A stretch of 64,000 nt of DNA from Heliopora coerulea (GCA_030142905.1 JASJOG010000014.1:1860001-1924000); one strand, 5' to 3'; shown: positions 1 to 12,070, counted from the first letter of the stretch. The notes: generated by a model from the letters alone, not told the origin. Translations and numbers: made by a program.

Positions 1-3000
1 TCGAATAGGAGCGAGTAACGCAATAAGGCCGAGTTGTCAGCCGGAAAACATGGCTAAACCGAACTTTTCGTGATAAATTTAAAAAACCAACTAGCATTAA
101 TGACTTTCCAGAAAATCAATTAAACTTCTCGCTCTTTATTGTATTCTTAAACTTTTCTCAGCAATTTCGATTCCTGCAATTCTACTTTCCTCGTTACCAT
201 CACTGATTTTTAACAGTCAGTTACACTGTATTATGTCACAGTGAGAGAGAATTTGTTTCATGTTCATTTAACCTTCAAATGGCTGACACAGAAGATCAGT
301 TACGATGATTCGCAGAACCTATAACTAGCAATCCAATGTACGAAAACATACTGAAAGGTTGGCACCACACGTTCATACGAGAAGTGTAAGATTAAAAAAT
401 TTATAATAATTACGGTTGAAAACTACAATGTATTACCTCACTTTGCACCCACATTGACCTTCAACATGGCGCCACATCAATACTTTTCCTGAACCAATTA
501 CGTCTGAGATTTTGGCTGGGATTCATTCGAGCCAAACTCAGCCAAGAGCAACAAAAATCACACGATCATTCAATATGTCTTTGAGAAGACAAGATTAGCA
601 GTGAACGGGTTAATGGATCGGTAAATGACCATGCAAGAGTACCAAAGGTTTTGTAAAGTAACGAATTTGCATTGGTTCCCGTTTTAGGAATTATATACTA
701 TACACCATGACACTAGTCTACTCAATCAAATTTCATGAATACAGGAAATGTGAAACATATCAAATAAGCAATGCCGGATTTTTCTCAAATGCACCCAAGA
801 GTTATTAGGCATTCGCAGCAACTGGTGTGTTCACAACATGAATAAATCATGCTCTTTAAATGTTTCACTTTCCCTATAAAGAAAATTTTAAGAAACCGTT
901 AAACAAGGCCAGAATGTGAACAAGCTATGACACACTGAGGATAATGAATAAATTGCGTGAAAAATTTTACAGAGCAAAACAGCACGGTGCACGTAACCTC
1001 TTACTATCGCGTCTCACTAAAGGCATGCAATTCTTACATGAATTTGGCAAATATATTAGACAAGACACCTTCTGTTTCTTGTTTGCAGGATATAGGGTAT
1101 ATGCTACTCCTTACATATAGGTGAAGTAAGCGGAGGTACAATATGCTGCTTAGGTGATATGTTTTATTACCAAATAGATGATTTTAAAGAAAAAATTAAT
1201 AAATGATGAATGAACCAGTTCCCGATAAAAAATAAAGGCAAATACTACGCCTCAGATGCGTTTGAAACTGGTTTTCGATAAAATTATTTATCATCTGAGG
1301 TCCCTGAAAAGGCATTTCTAGCATTTTCAGGTTATCTTGGAGCAAAATTTGTATCCTATATCTCTTCGAAAACGAAACTTCAACGATAGCAACGGGATAA
1401 TAAACCCATCTCTCACTTATCGCATTTATGGACTGTTACAGTCTACAAATGTTTTCTAATATCTTCAGGAAGCAATAAAGGTGCTCACGATTCTTTAACG
1501 ATGTTCCAGTGAGTTTTCAAATTTAAGTTTTTTTCAACTCTGACTTTTTCTACTCCAAGATGTCGGGGGAATGCAGATCCCAGCCGGCATGGTTGCCACA
1601 GGCCTGGTTTGGTATCAGATTTCTGATTAACTGCACAGTCTATGTTAAGTGCAGTAGTGGCTAACCCTATGTTCATTTTAATTAAACAGAAACTTTCAAA
1701 ACTTTGGGCTCCATTCCCCAGCTAATGGCAGGGTGCAGGGAAATTTTCGAAAACAATTTAGGTGAAAAAAAAGTAAAGACAGTGTGAACCTTTGATAGGC
1801 ACGCTAGAGCACTCAAAATATGAACCTACAACAAGCTAAAGAAATGTCAAAAATCAAATGTGAAACCTACTAAAATTGATTAAACAACAAGTATGAAAAT
1901 ATTTTTGACATTGATGTGTGTGAGACGCTGGGCAAGACAAGAGAACCTTTCTCAAGTGTTTACTTGGCAATGAATAAAACACGTTTGATACTTGTGCAGT
2001 GTACTGACAAAAAATTCCTGTCAGTGCTGGGGTTTTGCAATCAGCACTTTAATTTTCAATCATATAAATGCTGCCAACTGACAATGACCAAAGATTAATA
2101 GATTATATACATAAACCAATGTTATGGTCTGCACTCAGTCAGATATAACAAATCTTCCAAAATGTCAAAAATATTGTAAAAAGTTTTTACCCTTATTCAA
2201 AACCAAGAAATTAGATAGCCATGCACTACCAAGAACTTTAAGAAAAATCGAGTCATGTTTATACTTAGGCAATGTCAAAGTTATTCAGGCAGTATGAGTG
2301 GTTTATAGGTTCTCCTTGAGAGAGTTTTCAATTACTAGGTTTTGAAACTGCAGTTAGTACTAGCAACATATTTGAGTTACCTCCCTAGATGCAATAAAAC
2401 AACAATATGTCTTACTACTCTTATACACTGTAAGCCCAAATTAGTTTTTTCCTATTAGCCATCTAAAAATGTTTTAAAATGTAGGGTTGTTGCATAATAG
2501 CATTATGAATCTGAGTATCTTGGTGAGAAAGTGAAAGGGTCAGAGTAAACTTGGTAAGATTTATTTAGATTTGTTTAAGGTCCGTAAGCTGTCTGAAGGT
2601 TCTACAAATGTACATATGATCCAGATACTCTTATGGCATTAAAATGAAAAAGGAATAAAGCATTATGACTGCTCATTGACAGAAATGCTGGTTTTCAGTA
2701 ACCTGGACTTTTTTCAGTAACCAGCACTGACAAATCAAATACATCACTAAAATTAAAGTGAGATTCCAGACATTAAGGAATTTTGTTGCAGGAAAAGAAA
2801 GAAGTGTGGCAGATGTTTGTTGGAACAATATGGCCACAAAGTGGTAGTTCATCAGTGAAAAATTATCAGAAATATTGCCCAAGAGCTTGTGAGGGTAAAG
2901 TATCTAAATATTATTGCAAGACAAACAGAAACCTGTATATGCAGAAAAAATGAAAATACATAGTCATGGAAAAGAAAATGGCTTTATAGGTAAGAAGGAA

Positions 3001-5890
3001 TAGAAGAGACTTGTCTGTTCTCTGGATCAATCAAAAGATTAGCACTAAATATCACCAACTTCTCAGCAAATTGAAACTAGAGTGCAAAAATTCAGAGACA
3101 GCCATAAAAAAAGCAAATTTAAAGTTTCCCTATTGGTATTACTAATTTATTTCTATACAATGGACATATCATCCTTCAGAATCATAACCTTACAAGGAAA
3201 TTGAGTATTATGATATGGCATTTGTTCAGCAGATGAGTATTTTATTAATTTTGTACTCACTTAATTACCCACTTGATTATTTGATGATTGATTTGATTAA
3301 CATTTAGTAATAAACTAATCTATTGTTGATGTCAGGAAAAAGTTCAGTTGGCCACATGTATATATAAAGTACAGAGTAAACTATTACAAGAAGTTTGTAT
3401 CAGTAACAGACCTATATCTACAGTAGTTTGTGAATGTAGAGGCCATCATAGTAGTAACAGGTTTACAATTTTTATTTTCAGATTGAATAATTGAAATTAA
3501 TTTCAAATTTCATATACAATTAATGACTCCCTCATTCACACCTTTCAATATCCCCAACTGTCCAATATAAAAGGAGTAAAGGACATTTAAATTTAGAGTG
3601 AATGTGTGTAGTTTACCAAATAGAATAAAGAACCTCTTTACTGGGCATTATTAATTGCTTTACTGGGCACCAAGATAGAAGATAACTAAAACAAAAATTG
3701 CCCAGAGATTAACATAGAAAATTGAATTGCTAATGAGTTGTGTCACAGAATATTCTTTGACATTCTTTCCATGGCAGGCAAATATTTAACGATTCAGAAG
3801 TACCGTTGACAAAGTAGACAGCAGGTATAAATTAAATGAAAATATTTTATGGTAGGTTCTAAACATTTGATATTGTCTCAAGGCTATGGGTTCTTCCAGC
3901 AAAAATTCCAAAGTTTTCTCTTACACACATATAGATTTGTGTGACCAATAGTTGTGTTTTGTTCATCAAGGATTGCTCTTACTCTGGTACAAAGGGACTT
4001 GAAACCTACATTATAAACTAGTAAAGCTGGTCATGTGTAGCCACATTTTGAACTCTGAAAAAATTTAAAGCACTTAGGTCATGTTTCAAAAGGCAGACTG
4101 CTAGACTAATTTATAGTTTCACTAAAACAAGCTAACTTTGAACAAATATGTAATAAGAAATTGCATATAAGCAAGCTTGATCAGGGGTAAACTTTCCTAT
4201 TTAAGCCTGTGTTACTGAATTCCCATTCTGTGTAAAATGTACTCAAATTTCATTTGTAATACAGGTATAAATTAGTAACAGAACTATCATGTTGGGTGAT
4301 ATATACATAAGAATGTTAACAATTTGAGGGCTTAATTGGACATGCATTCTTGATAAATATTCCATTTGTTTGCTCCATTGCCACATAAGTTAAAACCAAA
4401 GGTCTCCTGTTTATATAGAACTTCCTGGTCATTTACTTTTCCTGTAACTTTAAGAATTTTAAGGTTTAGACCTATTTTTGTTGCATGACTGTAAATTTGT
4501 GACCATAAAATTGTTTCTTGTTTCTGTAGCCATAAGGGACATGCCTTCTAATATAAATTTCAGCATTACAATAATAAATGTATGTCATTGAAATCAAAGG
4601 CAGTTAAAGAAATCTGTACTAATCCATAGCTACCAGCTCCTATAACAGCATGTTTAACCAAAACTACATGTATGTTTTGAAACTCAATATTTTTGCTGAA
4701 AACAAAGAAGATTTGGTGAAGGAAAGCACAGAAATTTGCATCTGTTTAAGTTAAGTGAAAATACACAGTTTGTATATAAAACAATTAACACAGGCCAAGA
4801 TGTAAATATATTGGCTTGTTGCAATAAACATCACAACAGGATGAAACACAGCCCAACTTCACAGCACAGTTGATTTGATTTCTAATCAAATGAGCATTTC
4901 TCAAAGAGTTGATCTTTCAAAGAGTTGATCTGTGATACATAAATGCTGAATTCAAAAGAAATCTACACAAGACTTGAATGTAGTTTCTCCAATAAAATAA
5001 AAGGACTGAAGACTTAACCCAAATGGTTACACAAGCCTAGGCTGTTCAGAGATCTTTGAAAACATGCTTCAATTTCATAACCAAATGGAAAAGGTTCCCA
5101 ACCGTGCTATATGAAGCTCCTCATACACTGGTCTGTGAAATAAGTCAAGATTAATTACTTATTATGATTAATGAAGGATGTCTGCTTGGTACTGGACCTG
5201 GGGAGTTCGTGTTTGAAAACTCTACATGATCATGCAAATTGCAGGCCAATTTCAAGGCAGAAAAGTGACACCAGATGTTGTGCTACCTTGGAATCCAATG
5301 GGCGTTAAATTTTGCTATTTTACATTAGAGTTACTAAGTTTGTAACATGTAGATTATCGTACTTTTGACAGGTGTAGGCCAGTAATACAAAGTAATAAAA
5401 TGGTACGCAGAAAACAGTAACAATGACAGCACGTGCTTCAACAAATCACGTTTCAATGAGGTAAAATACGATGATTTCAAGCAAGGTCACCTTCACACTT
5501 ACACAGCATACTCCATACAAAACCGTCTGAAAACAATAAATGCGGGAAAAGTTCCCAAACAATGCACATCTGTACACCTTAGCAATTAGTTTATCCTTCC
5601 ATGCAATTGTTAAATATTGACGCGCTATGAACTAAGCTGATGACCTTCGCAGTTCTGCTTCGTCTCACTTCGATTTCATCTTAAGGTTTACCAATATCGA
5701 CTGCAACTACTTCATGATTCCTTTAAACTTTGTGAATATTGGCTCAGTACCAATCCAGTAACGATTTTCGTACTAGGAATATATTATGTTGTACAGCCCT
5801 TTACGAGAGCATTGAATAACACAAATATGTTCATGACATCCCATTTAATAGCTGCTGTTAACTTAAGCGAAACAAAATATAAAACCACAT
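1..5890. other. AT-rich non-coding region, no supportable gene
   Basis: I see no open frame with recognisable protein features, no convincing exon with matched splice sites, and no transposon with clear terminal repeats. The sequence is uniformly AT-rich with short homopolymer runs. It could be intron or downstream flank of the minus-strand gene whose first exon may lie at 6133-6273, but I could not place a following exon here. Confidence 0.5.
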
Positions 5891-6132
5891 AAGCCTCGTG
5901 GAAAAACCCAATTTACCTAAGTTCTGTTCCCCTGTATTTGTAAACATGACTTTAAGCCCTCTTCTGAACTGCAGAAACTGGCTCCTCCTAAGAACAAATA
6001 ATAACGAAGGCTTTCACGATTTTGAACCAAAAGAACAAAACAAGTGTTTCCATGAGTTAATACAGCAAATGACATACAAAGGACGCTAACTTTTCGAAAC
6101 AAAGCCAATATTCTACAGTAAACGTTACATAC

Positions 6133-6273
6133 CGACTTCAAATCCACTCTTTCTTCTCCTAAGTTTGGAGCAGTCAGCGTGCAGAACAACCAAGCCAAAG
6201 TTATGCACAATCTCCTACCGATGCAAACCGCATAAAAAGGGCCAATTAACAACGTCACCAATGGAACCAACAT
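6133..6273 (-). CDS. Possible first coding exon, hydrophobic N-terminus
   Basis: An ATG at 6273 opens 47 codons that run into a good 5' splice site (TCG|GTATGT) at 6133/6132, leaving phase 0. The N-terminus begins MLVPLVTLLIGPFYAV and has two hydrophobic stretches separated by an Arg-Arg pair, then a polar tail ending ERVDLKS. It could be a signal peptide or signal anchor. I recognise no family, and no second exon could be placed to the left. The frame stays open past the splice site to 5917, so a short unspliced ORF is the alternative. The exon call is inference from start and donor only. Confidence 0.3.
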
Positions 6274-6469
6274 TTTTGGCTCTTAGAGTTGCATTCGTCA
6301 CTATGATATTCTTTAAGGGTTAGATTTCCGTCTTTGTTGTTCAGTTCGATTCTTTCACATCATCTGGTATTCTCCAATTCCTTAAAATGCCTACGTAGAT
6401 TTCAGGTGCGCACTTTGTACAAGGTTATCAATTCAACAACCTATTTCAACACCTCAAAAAAACAGCTGG

Positions 6470-6870
6470 GACGTTGTCACCCCGAGCCGCTCGCGCGCTT
6501 CGGCACAGCTTGTATATTGAGTAATTTAGACCTATGCCATGCCGAGCCATTCCAACGCTGGCACGGCTCAGCTCACAGCTAATAAACAAACTAGTTTTGC
6601 CGTCCCGTGCACCTTTCGCACGGCTCGGCAAAGACTCCGCATGGCTAAAGTTCAACGTACAAACCGAGTCGGCGTGAACTGTGTTGTGCCATACCGACAC
6701 ATGCGTTACTCAATCTGCCTATTGCGGAACACAGGTTTGGCGTTCTTTCTTGGACTTTTGGGAAATTACAGATAGCAGCATGGCTTTTGTAAATCCAAAC
6801 TAGCTGTACTGAGCCGAGCTAATAAACTATGCCAGCACGGCTCGACACGGTGCAGCTTATAAATTAGGCC
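6470..6870. repeat. GC-rich island with repeated CACGGCTC motifs, MITE-like
   Basis: Against an AT-rich background this stretch is rich in GC and carries many copies, in both orientations, of motifs such as GGCACGGCTC, GCCGAGCC and CGGCTCGGC. The two ends look like a degenerate inverted repeat (AATTTAGACCTATGCC near 6520; AATTAGGCCTAATGGC near 6863 on the plus strand). The same CGGCACGG/GCTCGG vocabulary appears in the element at 44381-45593. Short ORFs here are on both strands and overlap, and I treat them as by-products of repeat composition. Confidence 0.4.
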
Positions 6871-7532
6871 TAATGGCAGTAGGGACTCCAGGAGTTTAAC
6901 TCATTTTGAAGGAATCTTGTACTTTTGTGCATAATAAAAAGAGCAAAATTTAAGAAAAAAAATGACACCTCACATGTTAAATTTCATTGAGGGGTTCCAG
7001 AGAAGAGAAGTCTAAAGTTAGTCAATTTTGAAGCCTTTTTTGCCTTTTTTGCCTTTTTATTTTGAATTTCCCGCTGCAAAAGCGGGACCATGGCGAGAAG
7101 TGTTTTGCTTAGCAACCACTTGATGACATTTACATGTACTTAGCAACCACTAACTTCTTTACAACTTGTTGCAACAATCATGTTGAAAATGGTCTGCCAA
7201 AAGGACACTCAGTATTTTATCATGAGTGTTCCATCTATGGCAACACTGTTGCCATAGCAACAGGATTAAATTATTAAACAAAAGCTACAATTACTATAGC
7301 AAAAACTAAATGGACTATATTTTGTGTCAGTGATAATGAAGACTGTCACCACTGAACATCCACTTCATACTTCATACGTCATAGTAACACTGTTACCATA
7401 GCAACGAGATAAACATCCTTAGCAACTTACAATATCTGATAACCACTGAATATATAGTGGCTAAGGCATCAATCAAACTGAAAATTGCTTCAACAATGAA
7501 AGGTGTATTCTTTCATATTAAGGGGTTGCCAT

Positions 7533-8472
7533 TAAGGCTGTCACGGTTAAACGTTTAAACGTTTAGAAAGATCAATATCCGTTTAGTAAATGACTAAACG
7601 TTTAACCGTTTAACTTTAGAACGCTCAGTATTTCAGTAATCTACCAGCAAGAATAGTGTGAAACCATCAGTAAATTATAGTCTCTTTTGCTGCGATATAG
7701 AACTGTTTAGTCTGCGTCACAGACGTGCCGGTACATAAAAAATAGACGCAGGTTAAAATCGGTTAAAGCTATTGTGCGATATAGCATCTTACCATCTATT
7801 GTGTCGTTTAAAAAAACAACCTCTGATCTGAAGCGCAGGTTCTGCACTGATGATGCACTGACGACCAAGAAAGCAGAGCAGCTCCCTTCGAAGCCATCAA
7901 ATTGTCAAAGAAGGGTCAGTTGCAAAAAAGTCCAAACCTGCACCCGGAATGGACTTTTTGCTTGCAGGTTCTTGGAGAAATACTGCGAGCGAAAATGCAG
8001 ACACAACTAAGGACTCTGTCAACGAGTTCGCGGCGTACTTGCAAACTGCTCAAGCGGACAACGGAACCGACCCTCTGCAGTGGTGGAAAGAAAATGCTTC
8101 CCGTTTCCCAGCAATTTCAAAAGTAGCGCAGAAATACCTCGCAATACCTGCCACGTCTGTTCCGTCGGAGAGAGTGTATTCGACGGCTGGCAATATTGTA
8201 AATCACAAGCGAAGTTGCTTGCTGCCAGATAACGTAAATATGTTGAATTTTTTTGAATAAAAATGCTAAATTGTGAAGTTATTTAATGTTCCTTGTATAT
8301 TGACAAAAAAGTTAACTTTGCTTTGCTTCAAAATTTCGTGCCTAATTTTGCGCTTTTACATCCTTGCCACTTCCGGTCTTTAACCCCCAGGAGGTAATTG
8401 CTAGTTGGAAACAAACGTTTATGAAACATCCGTTTAAACGGATACTAAATTAAACGTAAACTGACAGCCTTA
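7533..8472 (+). mobile_element. hAT DNA transposon, internally deleted
   Basis: The element has imperfect terminal inverted repeats starting TAAGGCTGTCA and rich in GTTTAAACG blocks. It is flanked by a perfect 8-bp duplication GTTGCCAT at 7525-7532 and 8473-8480, the size diagnostic of hAT elements. At 940 bp it is far shorter than an autonomous hAT. It retains only the C-terminal part of a transposase gene. It sits inside an X-box motif of the surrounding tandem repeat. Confidence 0.9.
7949..8260 (+). pseudogene. hAT transposase C-terminal dimerisation domain fragment
   Basis: The translation contains the hAT C-terminal signature: DPLQWWKENASRFPAISKVA, then a segment with IPATSVPSERVYSTAG, then a LLPDNVNMLNFF ending. 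In hAT transposases this region mediates dimerisation and forms part of the RNase H-like catalytic fold. The N-terminal BED zinc finger and most of the catalytic domain are absent, so the fragment cannot be an active transposase. It lies between the inverted repeats of the element at 7533-8472. Confidence 0.85.
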
Positions 8473-8931
8473 GTTGCCATGGCAATGCTCCGTATGTATT
8501 ACAAGGGTGCAAGTATATAGCAACAAGATCAAAATACATAGCAACCACACAATATAATTGGGCTGAAGTGACAACAAGACTGACAACAGTCTGGTCATTA
8601 AAAACAGATGCCTGCATTGCCCTACCCATGTTATGGTAAGTGTTACCATAGCAACAGGGTAAAATATTTAGAACAAATATTTAAAGACCTAGCAACCATA
8701 AAAATATTTTCACTAAAAAACCAAGCCAGATTGAAAATAGTCTTGCTACTGGAAACAATTAGCTTTGGTGTCCTACTATTGTCATGGCAACATTGTTACC
8801 ATAGCAACAGAATTGAACATCTTGCAAAAAGGTGAAATTAGTCACCAAACACAATGTATTTTAACTACTGTACTGTCATAATAAGGCTTAAATTGCACTA
8901 AAAGTCTTGTCATACAATTTAAAAATGACAT

Positions 8932-8937
8932 TTTATT
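8932..8937 (-). promoter_or_regulatory. Poly(A) signal AATAAA
   Basis: A perfect AATAAA on the minus strand starts 8 bases beyond the TAA stop of the small two-exon gene (stop at 8948-8946). It would give an exceptionally short 3' UTR and supports that gene model. Confidence 0.45.
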
Positions 8938-8945
8938 TCTAAAGT

Positions 8946-9906
8946 TTATGGCTGCCTAAATTTCTTGTCCAACATTGCTCCGACATCAATTTGCCACTGT
9001 GCACTGGTTTTCATCTGTCCCTGTAACAAAATCAAAATATGCTACTTAAAATAGAATTATCCATTTGAAAATCATTTAAAAATAAGACTAAAAAACACAG
9101 TTACTGTTATAAAAACAATATGGTCATGGATATTCTACATGGTATGATCCATGGATATTCTACATGATATTGTACTGGAGCATGGTCCTGGATATTCTAC
9201 CTCTGCTGTAGCCATCTTTACATACTGCTTACAATTCTGTCTAAACTGATATTCTACGGAGAGATAACCTATAAATAAACAGGGCTTAAAATTTAAAAAA
9301 AATGCAGTCCCCGTTTGGCAATTTGAATGGAAGTTCTGATGAATTAAATTCTGGTTATGAATGATATTATTTTAGATGCATTCTCAATTGTATCAGTCCC
9401 AATTCTGAGCCCTGATAAATTATTACGATATTCATTGTAAAAAAATCAAGAGAGTTAAAGTCAGATGCATTGATGCATTACAAGCCAAATTTTAATTTTG
9501 AAATTGACAACTGCAATAAATGATAACTTCAACATTCATGCCAGAGGATTCCCAGTTCTGTATGCATTTTGGTATCCGAACTGAATTCAAAACCTAACAA
9601 ATTATTCCACAAGGGTAACGTGCTATATTTAATTTAACATCAAGATAGTGACAAATAAAACTTGAATTCGCGACAGAAATAACTCGCACAGCGATTGGAA
9701 TTTGGCAGACCAAAGTATTTCAAAACACGCAGATTACGATTTTCACAGTTTAAACGAAAACAATGGTAGCGAACATCTAGAAAATCGATTTTAAATTTTT
9801 CAAACCGAGATTTCTACTGCATAATATCAACAAAACCACTATAAAAATATATCAAAATGAACCTCACCTCTTTATCTGTTCGATGGACAGTCGAAATCGT
9901 TGTCAT
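8946..9906 (-). CDS. Small two-exon gene, predicted 37-residue peptide
   Basis: Exon 1 (9906-9868) starts at ATG and encodes MTTISTVHRTDKE, ending at a consensus donor GAG|GTGAGG in phase 0. Exon 2 (9020-8946) follows a strong acceptor (TTTTGTTACAG|GGACAG), continues in phase 0, contains AQWQIDVGAMLDKKFRQP and stops at TAA. A canonical AATAAA follows within a few bases. A short upstream ATG overlaps the start out of frame. I recognise no family. The peptide is polar and basic at the C-terminus, with no signal peptide or membrane segment. An additional middle exon cannot be excluded, but I found none with good splice sites in the 847-bp intron. Confidence 0.45.
9125..9260. repeat. Short tandem repeat with TGGATATTCTAC core
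   Basis: The core GGATATTCTAC recurs near 9128, 9153 and 9190, with a related TGATATTCTAC near 9247, at intervals of about 25-57 bp. It lies in the intron of the small peptide gene. Confidence 0.5.
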
Positions 9907-10194
9907 CGACACGTCATGCTTTGGGGAATATGCATTTCTAATCCGTCCCTAAGCTTCCCGTTTGCTCGCTCAGTCAAGTAATTGAACAGTGCAAATGCGC
10001 AGAAAGGATGCGCAGTAGCACACTGGAATCGCTAATGGCAGGCAAGAACTTTTTTACATAGCCTGCGAGCTGCTCACACTTTTTAACAAAGGAAAAGCCA
10101 TTTACTGTGTCAAAAATCCCAATCAAATGGTCGAGATGTCCAGTTGTGGAGAATTCTTTCTTTTGAGGACTGGAATGCATTTGAAGTAATATTT

Positions 10195-10465
10195 AAGTCT
10201 GGTTCACACGAGCGAAGCAAGCGCAAGCAGAAGAATGAAACAAAAGACGAGACAAAAGAAAAAGTGCTACTAAGGGGCAACGCAAAACATACACCCAAAC
10301 ACACGAATTTAACTCAAGCACAAGCGCAAGCAAGAAGAGCTCGGCAAAAGAGAAAACAAAGGATCTTTTGTCACGTGCTTGTACTTATGTTTGTTTCATC
10401 CCGGTTCACACGTAAATTATACTGGTGTTTCACCTGCATTTGCATCACTTGTGTGAACCAGGCTT
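10195..10465. mobile_element. MITE with TIR AAGYCTGGTTCACAC
   Basis: The left end reads AAGTCTGGTTCACACGAGCG and the reverse complement of the right end reads AAGCCTGGTTCACACAAGTG, with similarity continuing inward (GCAAGCGCAAGCAG versus GCAAATGCAGGTG). The body is 271 bp and A-rich, with no real gene. The target duplication is unclear. The GTTCACAC terminus resembles the TTTACAC ends of other small elements in this window. Confidence 0.65.
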
Positions 10466-10544
10466 TACAGATCAAGAAACTTTATACGTAACACAATCAA
10501 AGCACGAGAACTGGGTTAAATTGCATGTCTTTGGCTTTTTATTA

Positions 10545-10860
10545 TCATTATTACAACTCGCATACCACCCAACTAAGGACAGTGGAAGGGGTCTAAGCCT
10601 GTTACGGGCTCCCAGCATCCCGCCAGGTAAGGCCGCAACAGACATTGCACATTTCAGGGAACTTGTGGGGAAAGGAAATTTTACCATTAAAATGGATTTT
10701 AAGAAACACCCACGGGGCCAGCCCTTACTCGCCCAACTTATCCAGTCAGGAAGGAGTAAGGGATATACAGCCCTCTAAAGTCCCTAAAAGTACTCCCCGA
10801 TGCGTATATCCGGTTTGACCTTAACAGTACCCTGTTGCACTTCCAACCAATTAAGGTTAT
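10545..10860. repeat. Dispersed repeat X, copy 1
   Basis: This segment begins TTACAACTCGCATACCACCC and contains CTCCCAGCATCCCGCCAGGT and GTAAGGCCGCAACAGACATT. It is strongly similar to 11270-11560 in the same orientation and is bounded by ATT microsatellites. I recognise no protein in either copy. It may be the 3' part of a retroelement family. Confidence 0.6.
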
Positions 10861-10861
10861 T

Positions 10862-10874
10862 ATCAATATTATTA

Positions 10875-10908
<34 letters not shown>

Positions 10909-11212
10909 TATATTTGACTGTATGTATACTTGTCCAAACACCAGGTCCCCACCGGGGTCCAAGAGTGAGAGGGCTCTAGAAGTCTATTCTCCAGTTGGAC
11001 CAATTTTCATGTTCTTATAGATGTTTTTCTAAATATATGTGCAGTACCAATGAGAGTAATCTTCTGCAGTTCTTGAAGCTTGCTATTTCCCGGAATTCTC
11101 TCGACATTCCTACTAGTTCCCTTTCGGATCATTCCTAGTGTCCCCATGATGACTGATATCGTTGTTGCGTTTAGATGCCACAACCTTGTGATCTCAATTT
11201 CCAGGTTTCCCA

Positions 11213-11213
<1 letters not shown>
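10862..11213 (-). pseudogene. LINE retrotransposon 3' end, (AAT)n tail
   Basis: The minus-strand frame at 11213-11007 encodes LEIEITRLWHLNATTISVIM, then GTLGMIRKGT, IPGNSKLQELQKI and a GTAHIFRK ending. I know this pattern as the C-terminal end of ORFs of non-LTR retrotransposons common in cnidarians. Downstream on the same strand comes a short 3' UTR and an (AAT)n tail at 10905-10862. Nothing upstream of the C-terminus remains, so it is a strongly 5'-truncated copy. Confidence 0.65.
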
Positions 11214-11248
<35 letters not shown>

Positions 11249-11256
11249 ATTACTAT
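11214..11256. repeat. (ATT)n microsatellite
   Basis: Nearly pure ATT repeat followed by ATC units. It probably derives from a retroelement tail separating repeat X copy 2 from the LINE fragment at 10862-11213. Confidence 0.8.
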
Positions 11257-11269
11257 TATCATCATCATC

Positions 11270-12070
11270 ATGATTACAACTTGCACACCACCCATTTAAG
11301 GACATTGGAAGGGGTCTTGCCTGCTATGGGCTCCCAGCATCCCGCCAGGTAAGGCCGCAACAGACATTGTACATTTGAGGAAACTTGTTGGGAAAGGAAA
11401 TTTTACTATTAAAATGGACTTTATCCCGCCAGGAAGGAGTAAGGGATGTTCAGCCCTCTAAAGTCCCTGAAAGTATTCCCCAAAGCGTATATCCAGTTTG
11501 ACCTTAACAGTAGTCTCTTGCACTTCCAATCAGTTAAGGTCAGTTTAGGCGTGTCACTGCAAGGGTTGAATCTGAATATTTTTCTTCTATTTTATTCTGA
11601 GACAAGTGCAAATCTGTTTCAGTATCTAAGGCTGATTTACCCTCAACCAACTAAGGTCAGGGGCATCAGCCTGCTGTACAGATTTCCTTCTAGTCCTTGG
11701 GATAACAGGGCAGGTTTGCCAACATCTCAAGGGAGCGTACTTAGAACTGCCAGCCGATTAAGGCGAGCTGAGGTTTTTGGCTACCTGTCTAACCAGTTGG
11801 CAAGGCAGGGGAGCCTGTCCCTAGGTCATCGCATCAAAGCCTGCCCGTTTTATGGAGATCACTGGAGCTCAATGTCCTGCCTACCTACTTCTGGTTTTAT
11901 GCCAGAGTTTCCTTCTGCTAGATAAGTTGCCATACAAGGCTAAAGAGTCTTATATGCCCTTGGCTAAAGAGTTGCTGGCACTTGCCAAAGGTGCCACCCC
12001 GGACTCTGGTGGGCGAGAGCGTCTACAATCACGTAGTAGGCTGAAGCTGTGCCTGTTTTACTCCAGTGCC
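11270..12070. repeat. Dispersed repeat X, copy 2 (longer)
   Basis: The first ~290 bp repeat the segment at 10545-10860. The copy then continues with further sequence containing CCTCAACCAACTAAGGTCAG, another version of the same CAACTAAGG motif, which hints at internal duplication. A 159-codon open frame crosses it at 11446-11925 but has no recognisable domain and is probably chance. It ends at an ATT-rich tail at 12071-12108. Confidence 0.55.

Larger units (their letters stand above)
7220..8830. repeat. Divergent ~145-bp tandem repeat carrying X-box motifs
   Basis: Five copies of a 14-bp palindrome-like motif, GTTRCCATRGCAAY, lie at 7248, 7392, 7525 (reconstituted across the hAT insertion with 8473), 8642 and 8795. 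Spacings are about 133-169 bp once the inserted hAT is removed. The motif matches the RFX-factor X-box consensus GTNRCC(N)RGYAAC. Most units share a preceding GGCAACACT-like half and a following AGGATAAA-like tail with further TAGCAAC half-sites, so these are units of an old, diverged tandem repeat. Whether RFX proteins bind here is unknown. Confidence 0.6.

Noticed and set aside
1485..2882. Short ORFs of 60-69 codons in the first 3 kb
   Set aside because: No splice, domain or codon support. They are consistent with chance.
6446..6775. Overlapping ORFs on both strands in the GC-rich island
   Set aside because: They arise from repeated CACGGCTC words. No domain is visible and the strands compete.
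11446..11925. 159-codon plus-strand ORF
   Set aside because: Lies in dispersed repeat X, has no domain or splice support, and the shorter copy of X does not keep the frame.
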